DNA of 64,000 nucleotides. Source: Streptomyces coacervatus (GTDB taxonomy: Bacteria > Actinomycetota > Actinomycetes > Streptomycetales > Streptomycetaceae). Of the stretch, positions 41,865-50,606 are shown piece by piece (position 1 is the first letter of the stretch; every line of letters starts with the position of its first letter). The DNA lies in NCBI RefSeq assembly GCF_029223485.1, contig NZ_JARHTP010000010.1, positions 1 to 64,000 on the forward strand. Reading direction: 5' to 3'. A model generated the notes under the pieces. It was not told where the DNA came from and ran no database searches. It saw only the letters and a list, made by a program, of their open reading frames with translations. A program made the position numbers and the translations under genes.

Positions 41865-43346
41865 GTGCCCGAGTCCGTTGTTGTGCCCAGATCGCGGCGT
41901 GCCCTGGTGGTCGCGATCGCGCTGCTCGCCGGGACGGCCGTCGTGTCGCCGGTTGCGCATGCGCAGTCCTCGGTCGTGAAGAGCGTGCGGCAGGACTTCA
42001 ACGGGGACGGGTACCAGGATCTTGCGACCGGTGCGCCTTACGCCACCGTCGGTGGCAGGAAGGGCGCCGGTTACGTCGCCGTCGTGTACGGCTCGGCGCA
42101 TGGGCTGAACCTTGCGAGCAGGCAGGTCTTCACGCAGGCGACCTCGGGTGTGCCCGGCACTCCAGAGGTGGGCGACTCCTTCGGTGCCCATCTCACCGCC
42201 GGTGATCTGGACGGCGACGGGTACACCGACCTCGTGGTCCCGGCGGCCGGGGAGGACTGGACGCAGGGCGGGGCGGCCCGGCACGGCAGTGTGACCGTGC
42301 TGTGGGGCGGGAAGAGTGGGCTGTCGGGCGGGACGATCCTGCCCGGCACCCTCACCGACAGTTCCGCGCGGGTCGTCGCCGGTGACTTCGACGGTGACGG
42401 GCACGCCGACCTGGCGGGGCCCTCGGCGCTGGAGTCGGGGCCGTTCAGCCGTGGTGGAGTGCCTGCCCGTAGCCAGGACATCTCCTTCACCGATGCCGAT
42501 GTGAAGGTGCTGGACGTGGCGAGCGGGGACGTCGACGGTGACGGCATCAGCGATGTGGTCGTGCTGACCGGGCCGTTCGACTACGACGATCCGGGCGACC
42601 AGAACGTCGGGCACGGTCTGTTCTATCTGCACGGCAGTCGGGGCGGCCTTGCCCCGCTCACCCGCCTCAAGGACGGCGAGGGCCGGGACATCGAAGGCGG
42701 CGAGAGCATCGCGCTCGGCGACGTCAACGGCGACGGGCGGGACGATCTCGTCTTCGGGCGGCCCCGGGTCGCGTACTCGGGTGATGGTGCGCCCGACCCG
42801 AGCGAGTACGGCGAGCGGATCGGCGTCGTGTTCGGTACGGCACAGGGGCCGCAGGCCGCCGACCCGCGGACCATCGACCAGGACACGTCCGGTGTGCCCG
42901 GGGTGACGGAGCCCGGCGATCTCTTCGGCACGGACGTCGCCGTAGGTGACGCGAACGGCGACGGGTACGCCGACATCGCGGTCGGCATTCCCGGTGAGGA
43001 CTTCTCGGGGGTGACCGATGCCGGCACTGTCGCCGTGATCCCCGGCAGCGCGTCGGGGCCGAGCGGCGCCGGTGCAAAGGTGTTCAGCCAGAACACGGCC
43101 GGTGTCCCCGGCACCGCCGAGCGCGCCGACCGCTTCGGCGAGGCGGTCACCTTCCTCGACGGGGATCACGACGGCCGCGCGGATCTCGTCGTGGGCGCCC
43201 CTGGCGAGAACGCCGACGCCGGCTCGGTCTGGGGTTTCCGGTCCAATGCCTCAGGGGTCAATGGCACGGGGGCTGTCTCCTTCGGTGCCAAGGCCCTCGG
43301 TACGGACCCTCAACTCGCCCTGCTCGGCGCCGAGTTCATCCACTGA
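41865..43346 (+). CDS. Secreted FG-GAP / VCBS repeat (integrin alpha-like) protein
   Basis: A 493-residue exported protein. The N-terminus has a Sec-type signal peptide (RSRRALVVAIALLAGTAVVSP, cleavage near AHAQS). The mature part is a predicted seven-bladed propeller: seven calcium-binding DxDGDG-type motifs are seen (DFNGDGYQDL, DLDGDGYTDL, DFDGDGHADL, DVDGDGISDV, DVNGDGRDDL, DANGDGYADI, DHDGRADL), each followed by a G-A-P-like strand. No catalytic domain is attached. Such proteins are extracellular or wall-associated ligand binders. GTG start; the AGTCGAC context lacks a strong ribosome-binding site. Confidence 0.88.
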   Translation: MPESVVVPRSRRALVVAIALLAGTAVVSPVAHAQSSVVKSVRQDFNGDGYQDLATGAPYATVGGRKGAGYVAVVYGSAHGLNLASRQVFTQATSGVPGTPEVGDSFGAHLTAGDLDGDGYTDLVVPAAGEDWTQGGAARHGSVTVLWGGKSGLSGGTILPGTLTDSSARVVAGDFDGDGHADLAGPSALESGPFSRGGVPARSQDISFTDADVKVLDVASGDVDGDGISDVVVLTGPFDYDDPGDQNVGHGLFYLHGSRGGLAPLTRLKDGEGRDIEGGESIALGDVNGDGRDDLVFGRPRVAYSGDGAPDPSEYGERIGVVFGTAQGPQAADPRTIDQDTSGVPGVTEPGDLFGTDVAVGDANGDGYADIAVGIPGEDFSGVTDAGTVAVIPGSASGPSGAGAKVFSQNTAGVPGTAERADRFGEAVTFLDGDHDGRADLVVGAPGENADAGSVWGFRSNASGVNGTGAVSFGAKALGTDPQLALLGAEFIH

Positions 43347-43615
43347 GCTCCGTGGCTTCATCCGGCACGGTCGCGGACGACGCCGAACTCGGCTCGAACT
43401 TCGCTTACTGAACGGCCCCCCGTTCGTTGTCAACTGATGGGCACGCAGGGCCCGTTGCGGCAAAATCACGTGCGTCGTGTTGTTCCCGTGTCGCAACGGG
43501 TCTTCTGTTGTCTGCCCATTTGTCATGCACGCGAAGGTCTCCGTTCAGCGGGTGGACCGCCCGGCTGCGTGAGCTTTCACGTGTCCAAGAGGCTTGCGAG
43601 ACAGGGGAGTTCGCG

Positions 43616-45166
43616 ATGACCGGAGCAATCTCGCCCCACCGACGCCACTTACTGATCGCCGGCGCCGCCGTCCTCGGCGCCGCCGCATCCGCACAGCTGT
43701 GGCTGCCGGGCACGGCCCGCGCGGCCGAAGTCACCCTGCCCGACGGCGTGTTCAGCCTCGGCATAGCCTCCGGCGACCCGCTGCCCGACGGCATCGTGCT
43801 GTGGACCCGGCTCGCCCCCGACCCGCTGAACGGCGGCGGCATGCCCGACACCGTGGTCCTGGTGGAGTGGGAGCTCGCGGAGGACGACCGGTTCAGAAAG
43901 CCCGTGCGCAGAGGCGTCGCCCAGGCCCGGCCCGAGTACGGGCACAGCGTTCATGTGGACGTACGGGACCTGCGCCCGGACCGCTCGTACTGGTACCGCT
44001 TCCGTGCGAGTGGTCAGATCTCACCCACCGGCCGCACCCGCACCGCCCCCCACCCGCACAGCAAGGGCGGCTCCCTGCGCATCGCCCTCGCCTCCTGCCA
44101 GAACTGGCAGCACGGCTATTTCACGCCGTACGCCGACATGCTCCAGCAGGAGCCCGACTTCGTGCTCTTCGTCGGCGACTACATCTATGAGTCCACGCCG
44201 TCGTCGGCGGGCCCGCGCCGGCACGAGGGCACGGGGGAGCCGTACACCCTGGAGCAGTACCGCAACCGGTACGCCCAGTACCGCACCGACCCCGACCTCG
44301 CGGCGATGCACGCGAACACGCCCTGGGTGGTCACCTTCGACGACCACGAGGTCGACAACGACTGGGCCGGGGAGATCCCGCAGGACCCCGACAAGCAGTC
44401 GCACGACGCGTTCGTGGCCCGGCTGACGGCGGCCTTCCAGGCGTACTACGAGCACATGCCGGTCCGGGCGAGCGCCATTCCCAACGGCCCGCACATTCAG
44501 ATGTACCGACGGCTGGAGTTCGGCCGCCTGGTGCGCCTGAACGTCCTCGACACCCGGCAGTTCCGCAGCGACCAGGTGACCAGCCAGGCGGACGCTCAGG
44601 ACCCGTCGCTCACGATGCTCGGCGCCGAGCAGAAGCAGTGGCTCCTCGACGGGCTGCACGACTCGCCGGCCCGCTGGAACCTGATCGCCTCCCAGATAAT
44701 GATGGCCGAGACCGATCTGCAGATCGGCGAGGGCAAGCTCTGGTACTACGACGCCTGGGACGGCTATCAGGTCGAACGCAACGCCCTGCTCCAGGAGTTC
44801 GCCGACGTCCGCAACCCGGTCGTGCTCAGCGGCGACCGTCACCTCACGATGATCAGCGACCTCAAGACCGACTACGGCGACCCGGACTCCGAGGTCGTCG
44901 GCGCCGAGTTCGTCGGTACGTCCATCTCCAGCAACGGCGACCAGGACCAGGCCGCCTTCCACGCCGAGTGGGATCCGCGCATGCCGGACAACCCGCACTG
45001 GAAGCTGATCGACGCCCACCGCGGCTACCACCTCTTCGACATCGACCGGCACGGCATCGACGCACAGGTCAGGGTGGTCGACACGGTCCGGCAGCCGACG
45101 GCGACTCCGAGCACGTATGCGCGGCTGCGGGTGGAGAACGGCCGCCCCGGGGTCGAGCTCGCGTAG
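43616..45166 (+). CDS. Secreted PhoD-like alkaline phosphatase / phosphodiesterase
   Basis: A 516-residue Tat-exported metallophosphatase. The Tat signal is SPHRRHLLIAGAAVLGAAAS with a twin Arg, cleavage near ARA-AE. A fibronectin-like N-terminal domain (to ~130) precedes the PhoD core with metal ligands in GDYIYES, FDDHEVDNDWAG and SGDRHLTMI. PhoD enzymes release phosphate from phosphodiesters including wall teichoic acids, which fits the glycopolymer genes downstream. Start ATG 43616 follows CAGGGGAG; codons upstream to 43427 are not signal-like. No clear PHO box was found. Confidence 0.92.
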   Translation: MTGAISPHRRHLLIAGAAVLGAAASAQLWLPGTARAAEVTLPDGVFSLGIASGDPLPDGIVLWTRLAPDPLNGGGMPDTVVLVEWELAEDDRFRKPVRRGVAQARPEYGHSVHVDVRDLRPDRSYWYRFRASGQISPTGRTRTAPHPHSKGGSLRIALASCQNWQHGYFTPYADMLQQEPDFVLFVGDYIYESTPSSAGPRRHEGTGEPYTLEQYRNRYAQYRTDPDLAAMHANTPWVVTFDDHEVDNDWAGEIPQDPDKQSHDAFVARLTAAFQAYYEHMPVRASAIPNGPHIQMYRRLEFGRLVRLNVLDTRQFRSDQVTSQADAQDPSLTMLGAEQKQWLLDGLHDSPARWNLIASQIMMAETDLQIGEGKLWYYDAWDGYQVERNALLQEFADVRNPVVLSGDRHLTMISDLKTDYGDPDSEVVGAEFVGTSISSNGDQDQAAFHAEWDPRMPDNPHWKLIDAHRGYHLFDIDRHGIDAQVRVVDTVRQPTATPSTYARLRVENGRPGVELA

Positions 45167-45205
45167 ACCCCTCGGGCATGAAGTCTGTGAAGTCTGTGTG
45201 ACGGG

Positions 45206-45237
45206 AGCCTGGGACTCATCTGTGTCCCAGGTCTCTC
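45206..45237 (+). terminator. Terminator of the phoD-like gene
   Basis: CCTGGGAC (45208-45215) pairs with GTCCCAGG (45224-45231), followed by TCTCTCT. A 9-bp tandem repeat (GAAGTCTGT twice) lies just upstream, after the stop codon. Confidence 0.75.
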
Positions 45238-45277
45238 TCAGGTAAGTCTCAGGCGTGACTCTTACCGTCCCTTAACC

Positions 45278-46441
45278 ATGGAGACGGACTGTACGAGACT
45301 GCCCGCGGGCACCCGGCTGCTGCACATCGGCCCGCACAAGACCGGGACGACCTCGATCCAGGGCGCGCTGTTCGCCGCGAAGGACCAACTGCCCGCGCAC
45401 GGCGTCGAGTTCCCCGGGCACACCCGGCACCCCATGGAGGCCGCCCTGGCCGCCTGCGCCCGCCCCGCGATGATGGGCGACATCGCGCCCACCGACCGGC
45501 ACTGGACGACGCTGCTGCAGCAGGTGCACGCGACCGGCGGGCGCACCTCCGTGGTCAGCAGCGAGTTCTTCGCCGACGCCGACGCCGAGGACGAGGAGAC
45601 GATCGGGCGGATCGTCGAGCAGCTCGGCGGGGACCGTGTGCACATCCTGGTCACCCTGCGCCCGTTGGCGAAGATCATGCCCTCGCAGTGGCAGCAGTAC
45701 GTGCAGAACGGTCTGCGGATGGGCTACGAGGAATGGCTGGAGCACATGCTCCGCAAGGCCCCGTACGAGCAGCCCAACCCCAGCTTCTGGCGTCGGCACC
45801 GGCACGACCGGCTGGTGGAGCGGTGGGCCGGGGCGGTCGGGCCGGAGCGGGTCACCGTGGTCGTGGTCGAAGACCGGGACCGGGGCGGGCTGATGCGCAC
45901 CTTCGAGGCGCTGCTCGGGCTGCCGGAGAATCTCCTGCAGCCGGTTCCGGACACGGCAAATCGGTCACTCACCCTCGCCGAGACCGAAATGCTGCGGAAT
46001 CTTAATAAGGAATTCCGCGGCAATGGGCTGCCGGACGAGCTGTATTCCAGGCTCGTTCGTAACGGCGCGGTCATGCATATGAAGAACGCGTGCAGCCCGA
46101 CACCGCAGGACGTGAAGATCTCGACACCCCGGTGGGCCGTCGAGGCCGCCGCCGGGATCGGCGCCGAGATCATTGACCGCATCGCTCGTATGGGGGTACG
46201 GGTCCTCGGCGATCCGGCGCCGCTGTCCGCCGTACCCGAGCCCGCCGGTCAGGAGCCCCAGGAGCCGCGCATCGCTCCCGAGGTGGCCGCCCAGGCCCTC
46301 TACGGCGCCCTGGCCGCGGCCGCCGCGGCACCGGTGCGGCACACCGCTTCGGCCAAGGCGCGCACGGTTCATCAGACGTCTTCGGTGGAACTCGTGAAGG
46401 TGCTCGGCCACCGCTGCCTGAAGAAGCTGCGGCGGCACTGA
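45278..46441 (+). CDS. Sulfotransferase-like protein
   Basis: A 387-residue protein beginning with HIGPHKTGTTSIQGAL (residues 16-31), the 5'-phosphosulfate-binding loop of PAPS-dependent sulfotransferases. A second segment, RVHILVTLRPLAKIMPSQWQQYVQNG, matches the 3'-phosphate-binding strand and helix. The last ~120 residues are Ala/Pro-rich and variable. It may sulfate a cell-surface carbohydrate; no PAPS-synthesis genes are nearby. No ribosome-binding site is visible, and TACCGT (45263-45268) 9 nt before the ATG suggests a nearly leaderless mRNA. Confidence 0.72.
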   Translation: METDCTRLPAGTRLLHIGPHKTGTTSIQGALFAAKDQLPAHGVEFPGHTRHPMEAALAACARPAMMGDIAPTDRHWTTLLQQVHATGGRTSVVSSEFFADADAEDEETIGRIVEQLGGDRVHILVTLRPLAKIMPSQWQQYVQNGLRMGYEEWLEHMLRKAPYEQPNPSFWRRHRHDRLVERWAGAVGPERVTVVVVEDRDRGGLMRTFEALLGLPENLLQPVPDTANRSLTLAETEMLRNLNKEFRGNGLPDELYSRLVRNGAVMHMKNACSPTPQDVKISTPRWAVEAAAGIGAEIIDRIARMGVRVLGDPAPLSAVPEPAGQEPQEPRIAPEVAAQALYGALAAAAAAPVRHTASAKARTVHQTSSVELVKVLGHRCLKKLRRH

Positions 46442-46624
46442 CCCGCTGTGCAGTTACTCACAGCAATTCCGAGGGAGCGCACGGAGAGGGTCCCACCGTC
46501 ACCAGCAGTGCAAGGTGAATGACAGGTAGCGCGCACATATGCAGCGAACGGCGCTCACCTTGCACAGCGGTAACCGCAAGTGGGACCATTTCCGCGTTCC
46601 CTGTCGCCCCAAGGTAGGTCCTCT

Positions 46625-48121
46625 GTGTCCCAGCACATAGCCAAGCCCCGTACCACCGCAGTCGTCCTGGCCGGTGGTACCGGCCAGCGGGTGGGTCTTT
46701 CGATCCCCAAGCAGCTGCTGAAGATCGCCGGCAAGGCAGTCATCGAGCACACCCTGACCACCTTCGAGAAGGCCGACTCGATCGACGACGTCATCGTGCT
46801 GATGGCGCCGGGCTACGTGCCCGACATCGAGAAGATCGTCGCCAAGGCCGGGTTCAAGAAGGTCAAGAAGATCATCGAGGGTGGCTCGACCCGGAACGAG
46901 ACCACCGAGCGCGCCATCGAGGCCCTCGGCGAGGGCCTGGCCGAGGGCGAGGACCTCAACGTCCTCTTCCACGACGCCGTACGCCCCCTGCTCGCGCAGC
47001 GCGTCATCGACGACTGCGTGGCCGCCCTGGAGCGCTACCAGGCCGTCGACGTCGCCATCCCGTCCGCGGACACCATCATCGTCACGCGCACGCACGGCGA
47101 GGACGGCGAGTTCATCACCGAGATCCCGGACCGCTCCCGGCTGCGCCGCGGCCAGACCCCGCAGGCCTTCAAGCTGTCCACGATCCGGCGGGCCTACGAG
47201 GTCGCGGCCGGCGACCCCAACTTCCAGGCCACGGACGACTGCTCCGTCGTACTGAAGTACCTGCCGGACGTGCCGATCCATGTCGTCGCGGGCGACGAGT
47301 ACAACATGAAGGTGACGCAGCCGGTCGATGTCTTCATCGCCGACAAGCTCTTCCAGCTCGCCTCCACCGCCGCGCCCGAGCAGGTGAGCGAGGAGGCCTA
47401 CCGCGAGCTGCTCACCGGCAAGACGGTCGTGATCTTCGGCGGCTCGTACGGCATCGGCAAGGACATCGCCGAGCTGGCCGAGTCCTACGGCTCCAAGGTG
47501 TACGCGCTGGGCCGCTCCACCACCGGCACGCATGTGGAGAACCCGGAGGAGGTCGACGACGCGCTGTCCAAGGCGTACGCGGAGACCGGCCGGATCGACT
47601 ACGTCGTCAACACCGCGGGCGTGCTGCGTATCGGCAAGCTGGCCGAGACCGACAACGCGACCATCGAGGAAGCGCTGAAGGTCAACTACCTGGCCCCGGT
47701 GCAGATCGCTCGTTCCGCGTACAAGTACCTGGCGGAGACCAAGGGCCAGCTGCTGCTCTACACCTCCAGCAGCTACACCCGCGGCCGCGCCGAGTACAGC
47801 CTCTACTCCTCGACCAAGGCCGCCATGGTGAACCTCACCCAGGCCCTGTCCGACGAGTGGGCCGGCGACGGCATCCGCGTCAACTGCGTCAACCCGGAGC
47901 GCACCGCCACGCCGATGCGGACGAAGGCTTTCGGCCAGGAGCCCGAGGGCTCCCTGCTCTCCTCCGAGGCGGTCGCCCGCACCTCGCTCGACGTGCTGCT
48001 GTCCGAGCTGACCGGGCACGTCATCGACGTCCGTCAGCAGGACCCGATGGCGGGCGCGGCGAAGGCCTCCGGCTTCGAGCAGGCGCTGGCCTCGGTGCTG
48101 GACCGCCAGGACGGCGTGTAA
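46625..48121 (+). CDS. Bifunctional cytidylyltransferase / SDR oxidoreductase (TarI-TarJ-like fusion)
   Basis: A 498-residue fusion. The N-terminal half (1-240) is an IspD/TarI-type cytidylyltransferase with VVLAGGTGQRVG and SIPKQLL (CTP binding) and FHDAVRPLL. The C-terminal half (~265-498) is a short-chain dehydrogenase with GGSYGIGKD for NAD(P) and the YxxxK pair Y394/K398. Such fusions (Bcs1, TarIJ-like) reduce a ketopentose phosphate and activate the polyol phosphate as its CDP derivative for teichoic acid or capsule synthesis. GTG 46625 after AAGGTAGG is the likely start. Confidence 0.88.
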   Translation: MSQHIAKPRTTAVVLAGGTGQRVGLSIPKQLLKIAGKAVIEHTLTTFEKADSIDDVIVLMAPGYVPDIEKIVAKAGFKKVKKIIEGGSTRNETTERAIEALGEGLAEGEDLNVLFHDAVRPLLAQRVIDDCVAALERYQAVDVAIPSADTIIVTRTHGEDGEFITEIPDRSRLRRGQTPQAFKLSTIRRAYEVAAGDPNFQATDDCSVVLKYLPDVPIHVVAGDEYNMKVTQPVDVFIADKLFQLASTAAPEQVSEEAYRELLTGKTVVIFGGSYGIGKDIAELAESYGSKVYALGRSTTGTHVENPEEVDDALSKAYAETGRIDYVVNTAGVLRIGKLAETDNATIEEALKVNYLAPVQIARSAYKYLAETKGQLLLYTSSSYTRGRAEYSLYSSTKAAMVNLTQALSDEWAGDGIRVNCVNPERTATPMRTKAFGQEPEGSLLSSEAVARTSLDVLLSELTGHVIDVRQQDPMAGAAKASGFEQALASVLDRQDGV

Positions 48122-48147
48122 TAATCGACGGTAATTAGTCTTCCGTT

Positions 48148-48211
48148 ATTCAGGCCTCTGCTTTCCGGTGTCAATGCAGTGCATTGACCGGGTGTTCGCA
48201 GGGGCCTGAAT
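48148..48211 (+). other. Large two-tiered hairpin upstream of the TagF-like gene
   Basis: A 14-bp basal stem (ATTCAGGCCTCTGC at 48148-48161 with GCAGGGGCCTGAAT at 48198-48211) carries a second helix, CCGGT/ACCGG then CAATGC/GCATTG, around an AGT loop (48165-48191). No T-tract follows on the plus strand. It lies between two cotranscribed-looking genes and could be an attenuator, RNase site or stabiliser. Confidence 0.7.
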
Positions 48212-48258
48212 CCGTAAAACGAACAAAACCGGCACTCCCCTCCCAGAGCAGGTTCTCC

Positions 48259-50367
48259 GTGATATCCACCGCTATTCGCGTCGCCCGGGTGGGCAGCGCG
48301 GCCGAGCTGGCCGCGGCGGCGCTCATGATGCTGGGCTTCCCGGCGCTCATGCTGGCCGCGCTCATCCCGAGCGTCACCGCCTTCGCGGCGGCGGCCGCCG
48401 TGACCTACCTGGCGGACCACTATCTGCACCGCAAGGGCAGCTACCTGGTCAACCGCCTCAGCAAGGTCCGCGCCGGCCTGTCGATCCGCTTCCTGATCCG
48501 AGAGCTGCTGCTGATCCTGCTGCTGGCCCGGCTGTCCCTCGCGGACAACCTGATCTACTACGGCGCGGTCGCCTGCTTCATCGCGTTCTACGGTCTCCAG
48601 GCCCCGCACGGTGCCCTGGTCACCCTGATCCGCAACCGCCGCCGGATGCCGGTCGCCACCCGCAATGTCGACCTGGCCTCGCGCATCCGCATCCCGGACG
48701 CCCCGCCGCGCGGGCTGCTGGACCGCTCGGCCGAGAAGATGCTCCACCTCGACCTCGCGGCCGTCGTCGGCATCCTGGTCTCCGCGACCATGGACACGTC
48801 CGTGGCGGGCTTCATCGGCATCGGCGTCACCCTGTTCCTGGGCTGCCTGTACGTCCTCGCACTGATGCCGTACGTCCGCGGCAGCAAGATCCCGCCGAAA
48901 GCGGAGAAGGTGCTCGCGGCCGTCGACAACTGGCTGCACGAGTACAAGCCGGAGACGGTGCTGTACTTCTCGGGCTCCAAGGACTCCGCGTACCAGGTCA
49001 ACATGTGGCTGGAGACGATGGAGCAGCTGGACTCCAAGCCGCTGGTGATCCTGCGCGAGCGGGTCATCCTGACCAACCTGGCGCCCACCACGGTCCCGGT
49101 CATCTGTGTGCCCGGCGGTGTGCACCTGATGAACCTGGACCTGTCGAACGTGCGCGTCGCGCTGTACGCGGCCAACGTCGGCAAGAACATCCACCTGCTG
49201 CGCGTCCCCACCATGAAGCACGTCTTCATCGGCCACGGCGACAGCGACAAGCTCGCCAGCGTCAACCCGTTCAGCAAGGTGTACGACGAGGTGTGGACCG
49301 CCGGGCGGGCGGGCCGCGACCGCTATGCCATCGCCGACGTCGGCGTCCGCGACGACGACATCGTGGAGGTCGGCCGCCCGCAGCTGGCGCCGATCCAGAG
49401 CTGGCAGGGCGTGCCCGACGGCCCCGGCGACGAAGCCGCCGACGGACGCTGCCCCACGGTGCTGTACGCGCCCACCTGGGAGGGATGGGACGGCGACCCG
49501 GGCAACACCTCGATCGTGCTGGCCGGCGAGAACATCGTGAAGAAGCTGGTCAAGACCGACCCGCCGGTCCGTGTCCTGTACAAGCCGCACCCGTTCACCG
49601 GCACCGTCAGCAAGGAGGCCGGCGCCGCGCACCAGCGCATCGTCGCCCTGGTCGAGAAGGCCGCCGCCGAGCGCGCCGCCGACTCCCGCTTCACCGTCGA
49701 CGCCGTCGCCCAGACGCAGGCCAAGACCGAACTGGCCCGTATCGAGACCCGTCTCGCCGAGCTGTCCGGTACCGCGGGAGACAAGGGCGACGAGGCCGAG
49801 GCCACCCGTGACGGCGTGGCCGACATCGCCAGGTACGAAGAGATCGCCCGGCTGCGCGGCGAGTGGAACGACGCGTACTGGCGTTCCTTCGGCAGCTTCG
49901 AGCACCGCGTCATCACGGGCGCCGAGCCGCGTCTGTACGACTGCTTCAACGTCTCCGACGCGATGGTCTCCGACATCTCCAGCGTGGTCTCCGACTTCAT
50001 CGCGAGCGGCAAGCCGTACGCGGTCACGGACTCCGCCGAGCTGGGCGTCGAGGAGTTCAAGCGGCAGAACACCGCCGTGCGCGCCGCGGTGATCCTCTCC
50101 AACAGCGCCGCAGAGCTGGGCGAGCTGCTGGGCGCGGTCCGCGACCCGTCCGCCGATGCCCTGGCGGAGGACCGCAAGGAGCTGAAGGAGTACCTGCTCG
50201 GCCCGGACGACCCGACGTCCATCGAGCAGTTCAACACCGCGGTGGCGAACCTGACGCGCAAGGCCGACACCCGCAACCTCGGCCAGGAGTCCCGGGCCGC
50301 CGCGGCCGGCACCCCCGGCGCGGACGAGCTGTCGGACGCGCTCTCGACGCAGCCGCCGACCAGGTAG
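48259..50367 (+). CDS. CDP-glycerol/polyol glycopolymer polymerase (TagF/TagB-like)
   Basis: A 702-residue membrane protein. The N-terminal ~230 residues carry several hydrophobic helices (AELAAAALMMLGFPALMLAAL, FLIRELLLILLLARLSLADN, FIGIGVTLFLGCLYVLALM). The C-terminal domain matches CDP-glycerol glycerophosphotransferases: FIGHGDSDK, VLYAPTWEGWDG, VLYKPHPFTG and a DAMVSDISSVVSDF segment. The two family histidines (HGDSDK, KPH) are present. A variable charged insert lies at ~480-555. GTG 48259 is chosen because the frame upstream runs into the hairpin. It polymerises an anionic wall polymer with the adjacent transferases. Confidence 0.85.
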   Translation: MISTAIRVARVGSAAELAAAALMMLGFPALMLAALIPSVTAFAAAAAVTYLADHYLHRKGSYLVNRLSKVRAGLSIRFLIRELLLILLLARLSLADNLIYYGAVACFIAFYGLQAPHGALVTLIRNRRRMPVATRNVDLASRIRIPDAPPRGLLDRSAEKMLHLDLAAVVGILVSATMDTSVAGFIGIGVTLFLGCLYVLALMPYVRGSKIPPKAEKVLAAVDNWLHEYKPETVLYFSGSKDSAYQVNMWLETMEQLDSKPLVILRERVILTNLAPTTVPVICVPGGVHLMNLDLSNVRVALYAANVGKNIHLLRVPTMKHVFIGHGDSDKLASVNPFSKVYDEVWTAGRAGRDRYAIADVGVRDDDIVEVGRPQLAPIQSWQGVPDGPGDEAADGRCPTVLYAPTWEGWDGDPGNTSIVLAGENIVKKLVKTDPPVRVLYKPHPFTGTVSKEAGAAHQRIVALVEKAAAERAADSRFTVDAVAQTQAKTELARIETRLAELSGTAGDKGDEAEATRDGVADIARYEEIARLRGEWNDAYWRSFGSFEHRVITGAEPRLYDCFNVSDAMVSDISSVVSDFIASGKPYAVTDSAELGVEEFKRQNTAVRAAVILSNSAAELGELLGAVRDPSADALAEDRKELKEYLLGPDDPTSIEQFNTAVANLTRKADTRNLGQESRAAAAGTPGADELSDALSTQPPTR

Positions 50368-50376
50368 ACCAGGTAA
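50359..50376 (+). repeat. 9-bp tandem duplication at the stop of the TagF-like gene
   Basis: ACCAGGTAG ACCAGGTAA: an in-frame duplication of the last three codons, so a second stop (TAA) follows 9 nt after the first (TAG). Confidence 0.85.
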
Positions 50377-50407
50377 GAGGCAGCCGCTCACGTTGTGAAA
50401 CGAGTGA

Positions 50408-50455
50408 GAAGGGCCCGGTTTTCGAGGAGTGATCCTCGAAAACCGGGCCCTTCTT
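50408..50455 (+). terminator. Long perfect terminator after the TagF-like gene
   Basis: A 20-bp perfect stem (GAAGGGCCCGGTTTTCGAGG with its complement) and a 6-nt loop, then TT, the longest simple hairpin in the window. It separates the TagF-like gene from the downstream GT2 gene. Confidence 0.9.
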
Positions 50456-50606
50456 CGTATGTTCATGTGTCCGTACCTGTCTGTTCGCCATGTGAACTGA
50501 GTCACGAATGTATGGCCGCAGGGCAACCGCTTGCCCAGGTCGACCGTCTTTCCAAGTAGCGAATGAGGCGATACGGGGGAAATATCCCGTTGACGAGGGG
50601 GAAACA

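Noticed and set aside
43540..43615. PhoP-binding PHO box upstream of the PhoD-like gene
   Set aside because: Only one half-site-like GTTCAGC was seen; the second 11-bp direct repeat does not match.
48034..50526. 830-residue minus-strand frame opposite the TagF-like gene
   Set aside because: Antisense shadow; it also runs through the strong terminator at 50408, which a real gene would not.
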